The notes: a model not told the origin generated them from the letters alone. 23,728 nt of DNA from a virus (IMGVR_UViG_3300043823_000274:1-23728); one strand, 5' to 3'; shown: positions 7,676 to 14,361, counted from the stretch's first letter. Numbers and translations are program-made.

Positions 7676-7876
7676 ATGAACTTAAAGCAATATTTCAAAG
7701 ATGAGCCATTTGGCGCCAAACGTGAAATGGCTGATTATTTAGGCGTTTCGCCTACATGGATTAGCTTAATCATGCACAAAAAGCGCAAAGTTAGCCCACA
7801 ATTAGCTAAAAAAATAGAAAAAGCCACACAAGGCTTAGTTACAGCAAAAGAGTTAAGACCTGATATTTTTGGTTAA
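7676..7876 (+). CDS. Small Cro/YdaS-like helix-turn-helix regulator (66 aa)
   Basis: The protein has 66 residues and consists mainly of one helix-turn-helix: REMADYLGVSPTWISLIMHK (about 16-35) contains the turn and recognition helix, followed by KVSPQLAKKIEKATQG as the supporting helix. YdaS/Cro-type proteins act as dimeric DNA-binding regulators. ATG 7676 has a strong GGAGG site. It is the first rightward gene and faces the SSB operon across a palindrome, the arrangement of an autoregulating switch. No second repressor or integrase is visible, so this is more likely an early-gene timer than a lysogeny switch. It could also control the genes downstream. Confidence 0.75.
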   Translation: MNLKQYFKDEPFGAKREMADYLGVSPTWISLIMHKKRKVSPQLAKKIEKATQGLVTAKELRPDIFG

Positions 7877-7886
7877 GGAGACGTTG

Positions 7887-8723
7887 ATGAAAGTCAGTAT
7901 TGATAAGGTTCGTTTAGACGGTGGGACGCAATTTCGCAAAACATTGCTAAACAACAAAATATATGAGTACAAGGAAGCGATGGAAGAAGGGGCTAAATTT
8001 CCCCTAATTTCTGTACGTTTTGACGGTAGCGATTATTGGCTATCGGACGGATTCCATAGATATCACGCATTAAAATTATTAGAGATGCGCGAAATTGAAG
8101 TGGACTGCAAATCAGGTACTCGTGAAGATGCGGTATGGGATGCTTTGGCTGCTAATGGCAATCACGGTATCGCTTTAACCGTATCGGAAAAGATCAATAA
8201 GGTTAAAACTGCATTAAGCCTAACAGGAAGCGACAAGAAGTCGAATTACGCCATAGCCAAGGCTTGCGTAGTTTCCGAGCATTTGGTGGCTCGTATTCGC
8301 AACCCTGAGCTAAAAAGCAAGTATGACCAAAAGCGACATGAGTCAGCAGTAAGAAAAAGCCAACAAAATCAAGAAAATCAAATAGATACCGAAAACAGTG
8401 GTAAAAAAACTACTGATCCGATCAGTAATAAATTGATAGCATCTGGTGAAAATGTACAAGTCGATGAGGCGTTTGAGGCAGACGAAGAGGAGTTATTGGC
8501 TTTAAAACTGGAAGAGGAAATGGATCGCAAGTTTATTGCCGATCTTATGGATGCCGACGATAAATTCGCTAAATCCTGTCAAGAAGTCAAAAGGTTACAA
8601 AGTCTTAATGCCAAATTTGATGCGCGAATTAAATCGTTAATGAACGAAAAAAATGCCGCATTGAAACAAATTAAGGCGTTGCAAAAAACAATTGATCGTT
8701 TAGAGCGAGAGCTTGGTAGATGA
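7887..8723 (+). CDS. ParB N-terminal-domain protein with coiled-coil C-terminus
   Basis: I chose ATG 7887 (278 residues) because AAGGAG lies six bases upstream; an in-frame TTG 18 bases earlier overlaps the previous gene. Residues about 1-95 resemble the ParB/Srx-type domain, with LSDGFHRYHALK as the usual G-H-R-like signature and SVRFDG before it. Residues about 95-150 look like a helical DNA-binding segment. A low-complexity linker (Gln/Asn/Lys) follows, then a long Glu/Lys-rich coiled coil to the end. ParB-type domains bind DNA and use CTP, or act as nucleases; the role here is unknown. The linker DNA contains a 38-base palindromic repeat shared with the terS-terL gap. The stop overlaps the helicase start (ATGA). 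Confidence 0.7.
   Translation: MKVSIDKVRLDGGTQFRKTLLNNKIYEYKEAMEEGAKFPLISVRFDGSDYWLSDGFHRYHALKLLEMREIEVDCKSGTREDAVWDALAANGNHGIALTVSEKINKVKTALSLTGSDKKSNYAIAKACVVSEHLVARIRNPELKSKYDQKRHESAVRKSQQNQENQIDTENSGKKTTDPISNKLIASGENVQVDEAFEADEEELLALKLEEEMDRKFIADLMDADDKFAKSCQEVKRLQSLNAKFDARIKSLMNEKNAALKQIKALQKTIDRLERELGR
8401..8438 (-). repeat. 38-base palindromic repeat, copy 1, inside the parB-like gene
   Basis: Its core TACTGATCCGATCAGTA (8411-8427) is an 8+1+8 palindrome flanked by a run of seven A. The reverse complement of 8401-8438 matches 22075-22112 at 36 of 38 bases, including the T7 run. It lies in the low-complexity linker codons, where a new segment would be tolerated. Confidence 0.85.
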
Positions 8724-10261
8724 ATGCCGTAATGAAAGAGGCTTCAAACTTTCCACCGCCGCGAGACTTTCAAGTAAGCGCACACAATGCGCTTAGGGCG
8801 GGTTTCGCGGCGGGGCATCGGTCTCAACTAATCATGGCTCCCACAGGGGCAGGAAAGACGTATCTGGGCATGAGAATCGCGTATGAAGCTATGCAGCGCG
8901 GTAAACGCGCTATATTCCTTTGTGACCGCACCGTTTTGATTGACCAGACATCTGAAACAGCCGATTCTTTTGGGCTACCACACGGCGTTATACAGGCTAA
9001 TCATTGGCGCAGGCATCCGCATGAATTGATGCAAGTGGCATCGGTTCAAACGATTGCCAAGCGCGGTTATTGGCCTGAAGCGGATGTGGTCATAGTCGAT
9101 GAAGCGCATACAACTTATAAGGCTTGGACTGATTATGCGCAAAATAGCAAATCGGCAATCATTGGGTTATCAGCTACACCCTTCACAAAGGGTTTAGGAA
9201 AGATATTTTCCAATTTGATTAACGCTACAACTATGCACGAGCTTACTCAGTCTGGGGTATTGGTTCCATTGCGTATATTCTCTTGTCGACGCCCAGATAT
9301 GACAGGCGCTGAAACTCGTGGCGGTGAATGGACGGATGAGGCGGCAGCGGAACGTGAAATGGCTATTGTCGGGGATGTAGTTCAGGAATGGCATAAGTTT
9401 GCGGATAATCGAAAAACAATTGTATTCGGGGCTACGATCAAACATTGCGAAGAGCTATGTAGGCAATTTAACGATAGCGGAGTATTGGCAGCTTTATATA
9501 CATCTCATACATCCAAAAAAGAACGCGACGAATTGCTTGAAGAGTACCGTAAAGAGGATTCATTGTTGCGTATTCTGATTAGTGTTGAGGCTTTAGCTAA
9601 AGGTTTTGACGTACGGGATGTGGGGTGTATTTGTGACGCTAGACCTTTGCGCAAAAGCCTTTCTACGGCTATTCAGATGTGGGGTCGAGGGATGAGATGC
9701 TCTGAGGAAACCAATAAAGAGAATTGTTATTTGTTGGATTTTAGCGGAAACATAATTAGGTTTTTTGAGGACTTTAACGATATTTATTTTAACGGTTTGG
9801 ATAAGCTGGACGACGGCGAAAAACTGGATAAAAAGATTCGTGAAAAAGAAGAGTGGGAACCAAAATCTTGTCCTAAATGTCAATACACGCCATTTTTAAA
9901 ACGCTGCATGATGTGTGGGCATGAAACCCAATCAAAAAGTCTTGTGGAAGCTCATCCCGGTGTTATGGAAGAAGTACGCTTTTCATTAGACGGAAAAAAG
10001 AAAAAGTTAGCGTCGGATGGCAGGAATTTGTGGGCGCAATTGTGTGGATATGCTCGTATTCATTCTAAGCCTGAAAAACAAGCAGGAAGGGCTTATAACT
10101 TGTATAAAGCAATTACGGGTTTTAGTCCGCCTTGGAATTTTCACATGACAGAAAGTAAAAATTATTCAAAAAATACGTTAATTGTAATTAGAAAATTAGC
10201 TGATGAATATCGCAAATCACAAAGAAAAAAGGAAAAAGCGAATGAACATGGAATTAATTAA
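8720..10261 (+). CDS. Superfamily 2 DEAD/DEAH-type helicase with zinc-binding motif
   Basis: The protein has 513 residues. Visible motifs are Walker A MAPTGAGKT (39-47), motif II VDEAH (126-130), motif III SATP (151-154), and in the second RecA-like domain ISVEALAKGFDVRD (about 287-300) and motif VI QMWGRGMR (309-316). A CxxC-x8-CxxC pair (Cys 374, 377, 386, 389) forms a zinc-ribbon-like element after the helicase core. The family uses ATP to unwind or remodel nucleic acids; phage members act in replication start, branch migration or recombination. It overlaps the ParB-like gene by four bases and precedes the Toprim primase by two small genes, so it probably belongs to the replication set. 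Confidence 0.9.
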   Translation: MNAVMKEASNFPPPRDFQVSAHNALRAGFAAGHRSQLIMAPTGAGKTYLGMRIAYEAMQRGKRAIFLCDRTVLIDQTSETADSFGLPHGVIQANHWRRHPHELMQVASVQTIAKRGYWPEADVVIVDEAHTTYKAWTDYAQNSKSAIIGLSATPFTKGLGKIFSNLINATTMHELTQSGVLVPLRIFSCRRPDMTGAETRGGEWTDEAAAEREMAIVGDVVQEWHKFADNRKTIVFGATIKHCEELCRQFNDSGVLAALYTSHTSKKERDELLEEYRKEDSLLRILISVEALAKGFDVRDVGCICDARPLRKSLSTAIQMWGRGMRCSEETNKENCYLLDFSGNIIRFFEDFNDIYFNGLDKLDDGEKLDKKIREKEEWEPKSCPKCQYTPFLKRCMMCGHETQSKSLVEAHPGVMEEVRFSLDGKKKKLASDGRNLWAQLCGYARIHSKPEKQAGRAYNLYKAITGFSPPWNFHMTESKNYSKNTLIVIRKLADEYRKSQRKKEKANEHGIN

Positions 10262-10529
10262 TGAGCTTGCTGAACAAAGTGGAATTTATAACTCAACGGT
10301 CACTATTACTGCCAAAAAAGGTGAGGAAGCTGAAAGCGAAGAACTTGTTTTAATGGATTTGAAAATTTTTGCAGAGTTGATTGTGTTGAAATGTGTACAA
10401 ACTATTATTGATAACTCTCGTGTCCCCCATGATAAGGATGATCCGGATTTGGATTTTGTGGATTGGGGTTATCAAATAGCCGTAAAGGAATGTGTCAACA
10501 ACATCAAACAACATTTTGGAGTCGAGTAA
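10242..10529 (+). CDS. Small acidic hypothetical protein (95 aa)
   Basis: I chose ATG 10242, which has AAGGA about eight bases upstream; it begins inside the end of the helicase gene. The product begins MNMELINELAEQSG and is acidic, with a hydrophobic helix near LKIFAELIVLKCVQTIID and a Asp-rich patch PHDKDDPDLDF. Its stop overlaps the next start (TAATG). The family is not recognised. Its place between helicase and primase suggests a replication accessory role, by context only. Confidence 0.65.
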   Translation: MNMELINELAEQSGIYNSTVTITAKKGEEAESEELVLMDLKIFAELIVLKCVQTIIDNSRVPHDKDDPDLDFVDWGYQIAVKECVNNIKQHFGVE

Positions 10530-10705
10530 TGGACGATAACATCATTTACTTGCGAGAAATAATGATCAAACACCGCATGAAGCCTACCGAGGCCAAGACG
10601 ATGGAGTGGGCGCTTCACGATCTTGAGGTTCAGCTAGACAAGATCGAGGAAGATATGAAGGTTATTGAATCCCTACTGCAAGATGCTCTGGTGAGGTTGC
10701 GATGA
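10529..10705 (+). CDS. Small helical hypothetical protein (58 aa)
   Basis: ATG 10529 shares a base with the upstream stop and the stop overlaps the primase start (ATGA), so it is locked into the operon by both junctions. The product is one long charged helix, with heptad-like spacing in the second half (LEVQLDKIEEDMKVIESLL), and could form a coiled coil. There is no recognised family. Confidence 0.6.
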   Translation: MDDNIIYLREIMIKHRMKPTEAKTMEWALHDLEVQLDKIEEDMKVIESLLQDALVRLR

Positions 10706-11580
10706 GCTTTTTAGATTTTGCCGCCCAGAATGGGCTAGATATCCCCCTTGGTAAGTTCTACCCGTCCGACAAGATTAAGCGTTGTGGGACGACCGATAAG
10801 CCCAAGTCCGATAACGGGGCGTTCTTCTGGGACGGTCAGCGTGGGTGGGTGATGAATTGGAGCCTTGATCAGAAGGTTCATTGGTATCACGACAAAACCG
10901 CGAAACCTTGGACGGAGGATGAAAAGCAGTATTGGCGAGATCGGCGCAGGGTTGAGGCGATGAAAAAGTCGGAAGCGCAAGTTAAAGCAGCTCAGAAGGC
11001 TATGCGCGACCTGCGGTTTGCCATCTTGCGTGATCACATTTACCTTGACGTCAAAGGGTTTCGGGAAACCGAAGGGCTTGTGCTTGACGAGAAGCTGCTT
11101 GTCCCTATGCGCAATATGCGGACGAACCTTATTCAAGGCTATCAGGCTATTTGGTGGGACAAAACGAAAAAGGATTACGTCAAGAAGATGCTGTATGGCA
11201 TGAAGGCCGCCGAAGCTGTTTTTTATATTGGAAAAACTAAAAATACTGAATACTGGCTAGTCGAGGGATACGCCACAGGATTAAGCCTAGCGGAAGGGCT
11301 TAAGCGGGCTTGTATTCCCGCCACGGTAGTGGTTTGCTTCTCAGCCAACAATCTCGGCACTGTCGCCCGTTATTTGGCTTCTATGGGCAATGTTTATATT
11401 TTTGCCGATAACGATGCCTCCAAGACTGGGCAAAAGGTGGCTGAAGCGTCGGGGTGTCGGTGGGGAATGGCTGAAACTGAGGGGTGGGATGCCAACGATT
11501 TACATCAGCGCAAGGGAATATTGGCGCTTGTTAGAAAAATAATGGAAATAAGGCTTGACCCGCTATTAAAGGCGGTATAG
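10702..11580 (+). CDS. Toprim-domain DNA primase-like protein
   Basis: The protein has 292 residues. The C-terminal half is a Toprim domain: VEGYATGLSLAEGL with catalytic Glu 188, then IFADNDAS with Asp 236 and Asp 238, then GWDANDL (Asp 263, Asp 266). This is the order seen in phage and plasmid primases. The N-terminal part (1-110) is basic with only one cysteine (Cys 28), so it has no classical zinc ribbon. Primases make RNA primers for lagging-strand synthesis; here the helicase is a separate gene rather than a fused domain. It is the last gene of this run and its last codons hold a promoter-like sequence directed at the structured RNA region. Confidence 0.85.
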   Translation: MSFLDFAAQNGLDIPLGKFYPSDKIKRCGTTDKPKSDNGAFFWDGQRGWVMNWSLDQKVHWYHDKTAKPWTEDEKQYWRDRRRVEAMKKSEAQVKAAQKAMRDLRFAILRDHIYLDVKGFRETEGLVLDEKLLVPMRNMRTNLIQGYQAIWWDKTKKDYVKKMLYGMKAAEAVFYIGKTKNTEYWLVEGYATGLSLAEGLKRACIPATVVVCFSANNLGTVARYLASMGNVYIFADNDASKTGQKVAEASGCRWGMAETEGWDANDLHQRKGILALVRKIMEIRLDPLLKAV

Positions 11581-11583
11581 GAT
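11555..11583 (+). promoter_or_regulatory. Predicted promoter for the structured RNA region
   Basis: TTGACC (11555-11560), a 17-base spacer and TAGGAT (11578-11583) lie across the end of the primase gene. Transcription would start near 11590, just before the first hairpins of the structured region. Confidence 0.4.
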
Positions 11584-11589
11584 TACATC

Positions 11590-11760
11590 GTCTGATGTGG
11601 CAGTCAGGCGTAGAGGAAAAAGTATGACCCCAGACCGTTTAAGTGTGGGGCGTGTAGATGAAGCGTTTACCCCTCGAAGGTAAAAATCTTTTTTCTCGAC
11701 GCCCAGTCTGCCCTCGCCAAGGGCCGCTCCACACTTAAATGTTCTGGGGTTTTTCTTTTG
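11590..11760 (+). ncRNA. Structured RNA 1: 22-bp closing stem with a branched interior
   Basis: Bases 11627-11648 pair with 11729-11750 over 22 positions with one mismatch and one G-U pair. Inside are GGGCGT (11648-11653) with ACGCCC (11699-11704), enclosing the hairpin TTTACC (11666-11671) / GGTAAA (11679-11684), then a hairpin GCCCT (11710-11714) / AGGGC (11720-11724). This folds as a branched junction. T5CT4 follows at once, so the whole could end by intrinsic termination. The stem is far longer than an ordinary terminator. The exact 5' end is inferred from a promoter-like sequence. No known RNA family is recognised. A 19-codon frame with a ribosome site overlaps the left arm. Confidence 0.55.
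11624..11683 (+). CDS. Possible 19-residue leader peptide in structured RNA 1
   Basis: The frame from ATG 11624 reads MTPDRLSVGRVDEAFTPRR, preceded by GAGG (11613-11616) seven bases upstream. It runs through the left arm of the long stem and stops in an inner hairpin. If translated, ribosomes would open the stem, as in attenuation leaders. It is too short to judge from codon use and may be chance. Confidence 0.25.
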   Translation: MTPDRLSVGRVDEAFTPRR

Positions 11761-12014
11761 GCACTCAGACCGCCAAACTGGTCGCTCACTCGCGGCTGCG
11801 GTTTGGGGAAAGCTCTACAGTGGGAAAGACGTTGAGATAGAGCTAGGGGTGGCGAAGGCAGCGCCCCAACGTCGAACGGCTACCGAGGTGTCAGGCTCCG
11901 ACTCGACATAAAGGCTCCCCAGAGGCTACGGTCTCTGGGAAGGCTGAGGAATCCCACCAACCCAACAGACTAACTAGGATTAACCGTTAAGTACTCTTAC
12001 TGATATATTTTTTT
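11761..12014 (+). ncRNA. Structured RNA 2: hairpins and a pseudoknot, unknown family
   Basis: No reading frame of note is present but many helices are. A hairpin spans 11773-11806 (CCAAACTG / CGGTTTGG plus an inner stem). AGCTCTA (11811-11817) pairs with TAGAGCT (11838-11844), while GACGTTG (11828-11834) in its loop pairs with CAACGTC (11867-11873), a pseudoknot. A small hairpin GGCG (11851-11854) / CGCC (11862-11865) sits between. CCCAGAGGC (11918-11926) pairs with GTCTCTGGG (11931-11939) around a TACG loop. GTGGGA (11820-11825) may pair with TCCCAC (11952-11957). A T8 run lies at 12007-12014. The function is unknown. Confidence 0.55.
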
Positions 12015-12037
12015 TAAATTTTAACTTGTTATTAGAG

Positions 12038-12043
12038 TATACT
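12038..12043 (+). promoter_or_regulatory. -10-like TATACT upstream of the oxygenase gene
   Basis: TATACT lies 26 bases before the oxygenase ATG, in a very AT-rich stretch after the T8 run that may end the structured RNA. I see no good -35 at 16-18 bases, so this promoter is tentative. Confidence 0.35.
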
Positions 12044-12069
12044 GTGAACAGTTTATTTTGGAGAAAGTT

Positions 12070-12678
12070 ATGGAAACACTAGACGAGTCAGTCCTTTTCC
12101 CTTCTACGGTATACGCGATCAAGAAGCCTGAGTTTCTTGAAGTGGTTAGTAAGGTCTCGGCGCAGTATATGCAAGCGTATAAGCCCAACGAACCTCAGAT
12201 GACAGTTATGACTGGCGGTTTTGCGCATGAACCTGAAGTCAAGGACTTTGCTCAATACGTTTCCCAGACCGCATGGAATATCCTCAAGTCACAAGGATTC
12301 GCTATGGATAATCTTGTGACCTACTTCATGGAAATGTGGACACAGGAACATAACAATCACAGCCACATGGAGTACCACGTTCACGGACTGGGCGCTCAGA
12401 TATCGGCGTTTTACTTTCTGGAAACTCCACCCGAAGGCTGTCGGTTAATTCTCCACGACCCTCGTCCGGCCAAAGTGATTACGAACTTACCAGAGAAGGA
12501 CTTTAGCAAGGTTAGCGCGGCATCCACCCAGATCGTTTTTACCCCAAATGCAGGTACGTTGTTCTTTGCCCCTGCGTGGTTGCCGCACAGCTTCAGCAAA
12601 AATATGGATGAAAAGCCAACGGTATTTGTCCACATGAATTTAGGGGTTGTTGCCGCACCGCAAGCCGAGGTTATATGA
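12070..12678 (+). CDS. 2OG-Fe(II)-dependent oxygenase
   Basis: I chose ATG 12070 (202 residues), preceded by GGAG; an in-frame TTG at 12058 would overlap that site. Family marks are EYHVHG (101-106, His 103 and His 105 as first metal ligand region), ISAFYFLETP (111-120), LILHDPRP (127-133) and GTLFFAPAWLPHSF (162-175) with His 173 as the distal iron ligand, then FVHMN. This matches the phage 2OG-Fe(II) oxygenase group found often in aquatic phages. The enzymes use 2-oxoglutarate and oxygen to hydroxylate a substrate; the phage substrate is unknown (protein or nucleic acid). It is the first gene after the structured RNA region and is coupled to the next gene by ATGA. Confidence 0.8.
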   Translation: METLDESVLFPSTVYAIKKPEFLEVVSKVSAQYMQAYKPNEPQMTVMTGGFAHEPEVKDFAQYVSQTAWNILKSQGFAMDNLVTYFMEMWTQEHNNHSHMEYHVHGLGAQISAFYFLETPPEGCRLILHDPRPAKVITNLPEKDFSKVSAASTQIVFTPNAGTLFFAPAWLPHSFSKNMDEKPTVFVHMNLGVVAAPQAEVI

Positions 12679-12899
12679 AATTTAAAATCCGATTCAACAA
12701 AACGAGGGGTCAAATGGGAAGAGGAACACCAGAACACGCTTGGCGGGTCTTTGCGGATGGCAAAGAGTACATTGTGAAAAATGTCATTATCCTTGTTCCC
12801 TCGAAGGGAGAAAAGGACGAGAACGGTCAGGACTGGAACATCACCGCCGATGGTAGCTTAACGATTGATAGAGATACGAGTACCATCACTATCTCTTGA
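12675..12899 (+). CDS. Small hypothetical protein next to the oxygenase (74 aa)
   Basis: ATG 12675 overlaps the oxygenase stop (ATGA). The 74 residues are beta-rich: HAWRVFADGKEYIVKNVII, then VPSKGEKDENGQDWNI and a C-terminal Thr/Ile/Ser strand. The pattern resembles small phage proteins seen beside oxygenases, but I cannot name a family. Coupling suggests it works with, or is dosed with, the oxygenase. The -35 of the resolvase promoter lies at its stop codon. Confidence 0.65.
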   Translation: MKFKIRFNKTRGQMGRGTPEHAWRVFADGKEYIVKNVIILVPSKGEKDENGQDWNITADGSLTIDRDTSTITIS

Positions 12900-12924
12900 C
12901 AACTCTTAAACTTCCAGTTATAGT
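12896..12924 (+). promoter_or_regulatory. Sigma-70-type promoter P1, upstream of the resolvase
   Basis: TTGACA (12896-12901), spacer ACTCTTAAACTTCCAGT (17 bases) and TATAGT (12919-12924) form a near-consensus promoter. The spacer is shared with three other promoters in the window (near 16431, 17963 and 19401). Transcription would start near 12931. Confidence 0.85.
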
Positions 12925-12953
12925 CTCCTGAAATGACCAAAAAGGAGACTATA
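12919..12953 (+). promoter_or_regulatory. Hairpin that hides the resolvase ribosome site in readthrough mRNA
   Basis: TATAGTCTCCT (12919-12929) and AGGAGACTATA (12943-12953) form a perfect 11-bp inverted repeat. The right arm contains the Shine-Dalgarno AGGAG and ends at the start codon. The left arm is the -10 box and start region of P1, so RNA made from P1 lacks most of the left arm and cannot form the hairpin. Confidence 0.75.
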
Positions 12954-13408
12954 TGATTGTGGGGATAGATCCGGGGAACAGTGGGGCGTTAGTGGCGCTA
13001 TACAACGACGACCCCATTGACCAAATTAAAATGCCCTTGGTGCAACAAGGCAAATCATGGCGAGTCAATTCCAAAGCGGTCGCTAAATTTTTGCGTGAAG
13101 TTTCACCGTGGAAGGTATACATCGAAAACGTCCACTCTATGCCCAAACAAGGCGTAGCCTCTACCTTTACCTTCGGACACGCCGCAGGAGCCGTGTGGGG
13201 CATTTGTGGGGCTTTAAACATTGACGTTGTTTTGGTAGATCCGGCAATGTGGAAAAGAAAAGCAGGGCTTCTTAAATCCACCAAAGACGACTCACGGCTG
13301 AAGGCTCAAGAGATATGGCCTTTGTGGGAATCACTCAACAAGAAAGCATTAGGTCAGGCGTACGCCGAGGCCGCGATGATTGCTTACTTCGGAAACAAGA
13401 ACAAATAA
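12953..13408 (+). CDS. RuvC-like Holliday junction resolvase
   Basis: The protein has 151 residues. It begins with the RNase H-fold strand MIVGIDPGNSGAL (Asp 6), followed by VYIENV (Glu 58) and FGHAAGAVWGI (74-84), then VDPAMWKRKAG (95-105) and the C-terminal helix GQAYAEAAMIAYF, where Glu 139 stands at the usual last acidic position (often Asp). The family cuts four-way DNA junctions symmetrically with two metal ions; phages use it to clear branched DNA before packaging. AGGAG lies about five bases before ATG 12953, inside the 11-bp hairpin. The same control logic is known for the unrelated T4 resolvase gene 49. Confidence 0.85.
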   Translation: MIVGIDPGNSGALVALYNDDPIDQIKMPLVQQGKSWRVNSKAVAKFLREVSPWKVYIENVHSMPKQGVASTFTFGHAAGAVWGICGALNIDVVLVDPAMWKRKAGLLKSTKDDSRLKAQEIWPLWESLNKKALGQAYAEAAMIAYFGNKNK

Positions 13409-13415
13409 TCTATTT

Positions 13416-14351
13416 ATGAACACAATAGAATTTGGTGACTGTCGGGAGATTATGCGTCAATGGGCATTGAACGGTGTCAAGGCTCAGACTTGCGTCACAT
13501 CACCACCCTATTATGGACTTCGAGACTATGGTCACGATGGTCAATTGGGATTGGAGCCTACGCCCGAAGAATATATTGCAAACATGGTTGAGGTGTTTAG
13601 GTGCGTGAAAGACGTACTTGCCGATGATGGCACATTGTGGCTGAACATCGGGGACAGTTACGCAGGAAGCGGTAAAGGCCCTGCGGGCAATTTAGGTAAA
13701 ACATTTAACGAACGTCACATGGAACACACCCACAGTAGCGGATTGGTTCCCAAGGGCTGTAAACCTAAAGACCTCATTGGCATACCGTGGATGCTTGCTT
13801 TTGCGCTTCGCTCCGATGGCTGGTATTTGCGACAGGATATTATCTGGCATAAACCAAACCCAATGCCAGAATCGGTGAAAGATCGTTGTACCAAGGCTCA
13901 CGAGTACATTTTTCTATTGTCAAAGTCAGAACGATACTTTTTCGACAGCGAGGCAATTAAAGAACCTGTGGCCGTAAGTACCGTTTTAAGATTATCGCAA
14001 AACTTAGAAAATCAAATTGGTAGCAATCGCGTTCCTTGCAAAATTAACGGAACTATGAAAGCCGTTGGTAACAATGAAACGCGAAACCGACGAAGCGTTT
14101 GGTCAGTTACGACTCTGCCGTACAAAGGCGCCCATTTTGCTACATTCCCACCGACCCTTATTGAGCCATGTATCTTGGCAGGTAGTCGGATGGACGATAT
14201 TGTGTTAGACCCTTTTATGGGGAGCGGAACAACGGCTCAGGTAGCGTTTGAAAATGGTCGTCAGTACCTTGGCTGTGAATTAAATCCTGAGTATCGCCAA
14301 TTACAACAGCGGCGGTTATCAGAATTAGTATGTCAATTCAAATTAATTTAG
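13416..14351 (+). CDS. DNA methyltransferase, SPPY type (N4-cytosine or N6-adenine, class beta)
   Basis: I chose ATG 13416 (311 residues), since an upstream start would overlap the resolvase. The catalytic motif is TSPPYYGLRDYG (28-39) near the N-terminus, and the cofactor motif DPFMGSGTT (255-263) with GCELNPEY (276-283) near the C-terminus, the class beta order. SPPY is typical of N4-cytosine enzymes but also occurs in adenine enzymes. No target-recognition assignment is possible; residues about 85-240 hold the variable region. No restriction endonuclease is adjacent, so it looks like an orphan modification gene that may protect phage DNA. The ribosome site is weak. Confidence 0.85.
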   Translation: MNTIEFGDCREIMRQWALNGVKAQTCVTSPPYYGLRDYGHDGQLGLEPTPEEYIANMVEVFRCVKDVLADDGTLWLNIGDSYAGSGKGPAGNLGKTFNERHMEHTHSSGLVPKGCKPKDLIGIPWMLAFALRSDGWYLRQDIIWHKPNPMPESVKDRCTKAHEYIFLLSKSERYFFDSEAIKEPVAVSTVLRLSQNLENQIGSNRVPCKINGTMKAVGNNETRNRRSVWSVTTLPYKGAHFATFPPTLIEPCILAGSRMDDIVLDPFMGSGTTAQVAFENGRQYLGCELNPEYRQLQQRRLSELVCQFKLI

Positions 14352-14361
14352 GAGACAAAAA

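Noticed and set aside
11944-11950. Hammerhead ribozyme core CTGAGGA
   Set aside because: It fits CUGANGA, but no GAAA with the required stems II and III follows.
11761-11965. tRNA- or tmRNA-like RNA because of ATCCCACCA
   Set aside because: There is no T-loop consensus, acceptor stem or tag-coding frame.
11761-12000. Group I intron in the structured region
   Set aside because: An ACAGACTA-like piece and a pseudoknot are present, but the paired core elements (a matching S segment such as AAGATATAGTC) are missing and no gene is interrupted.
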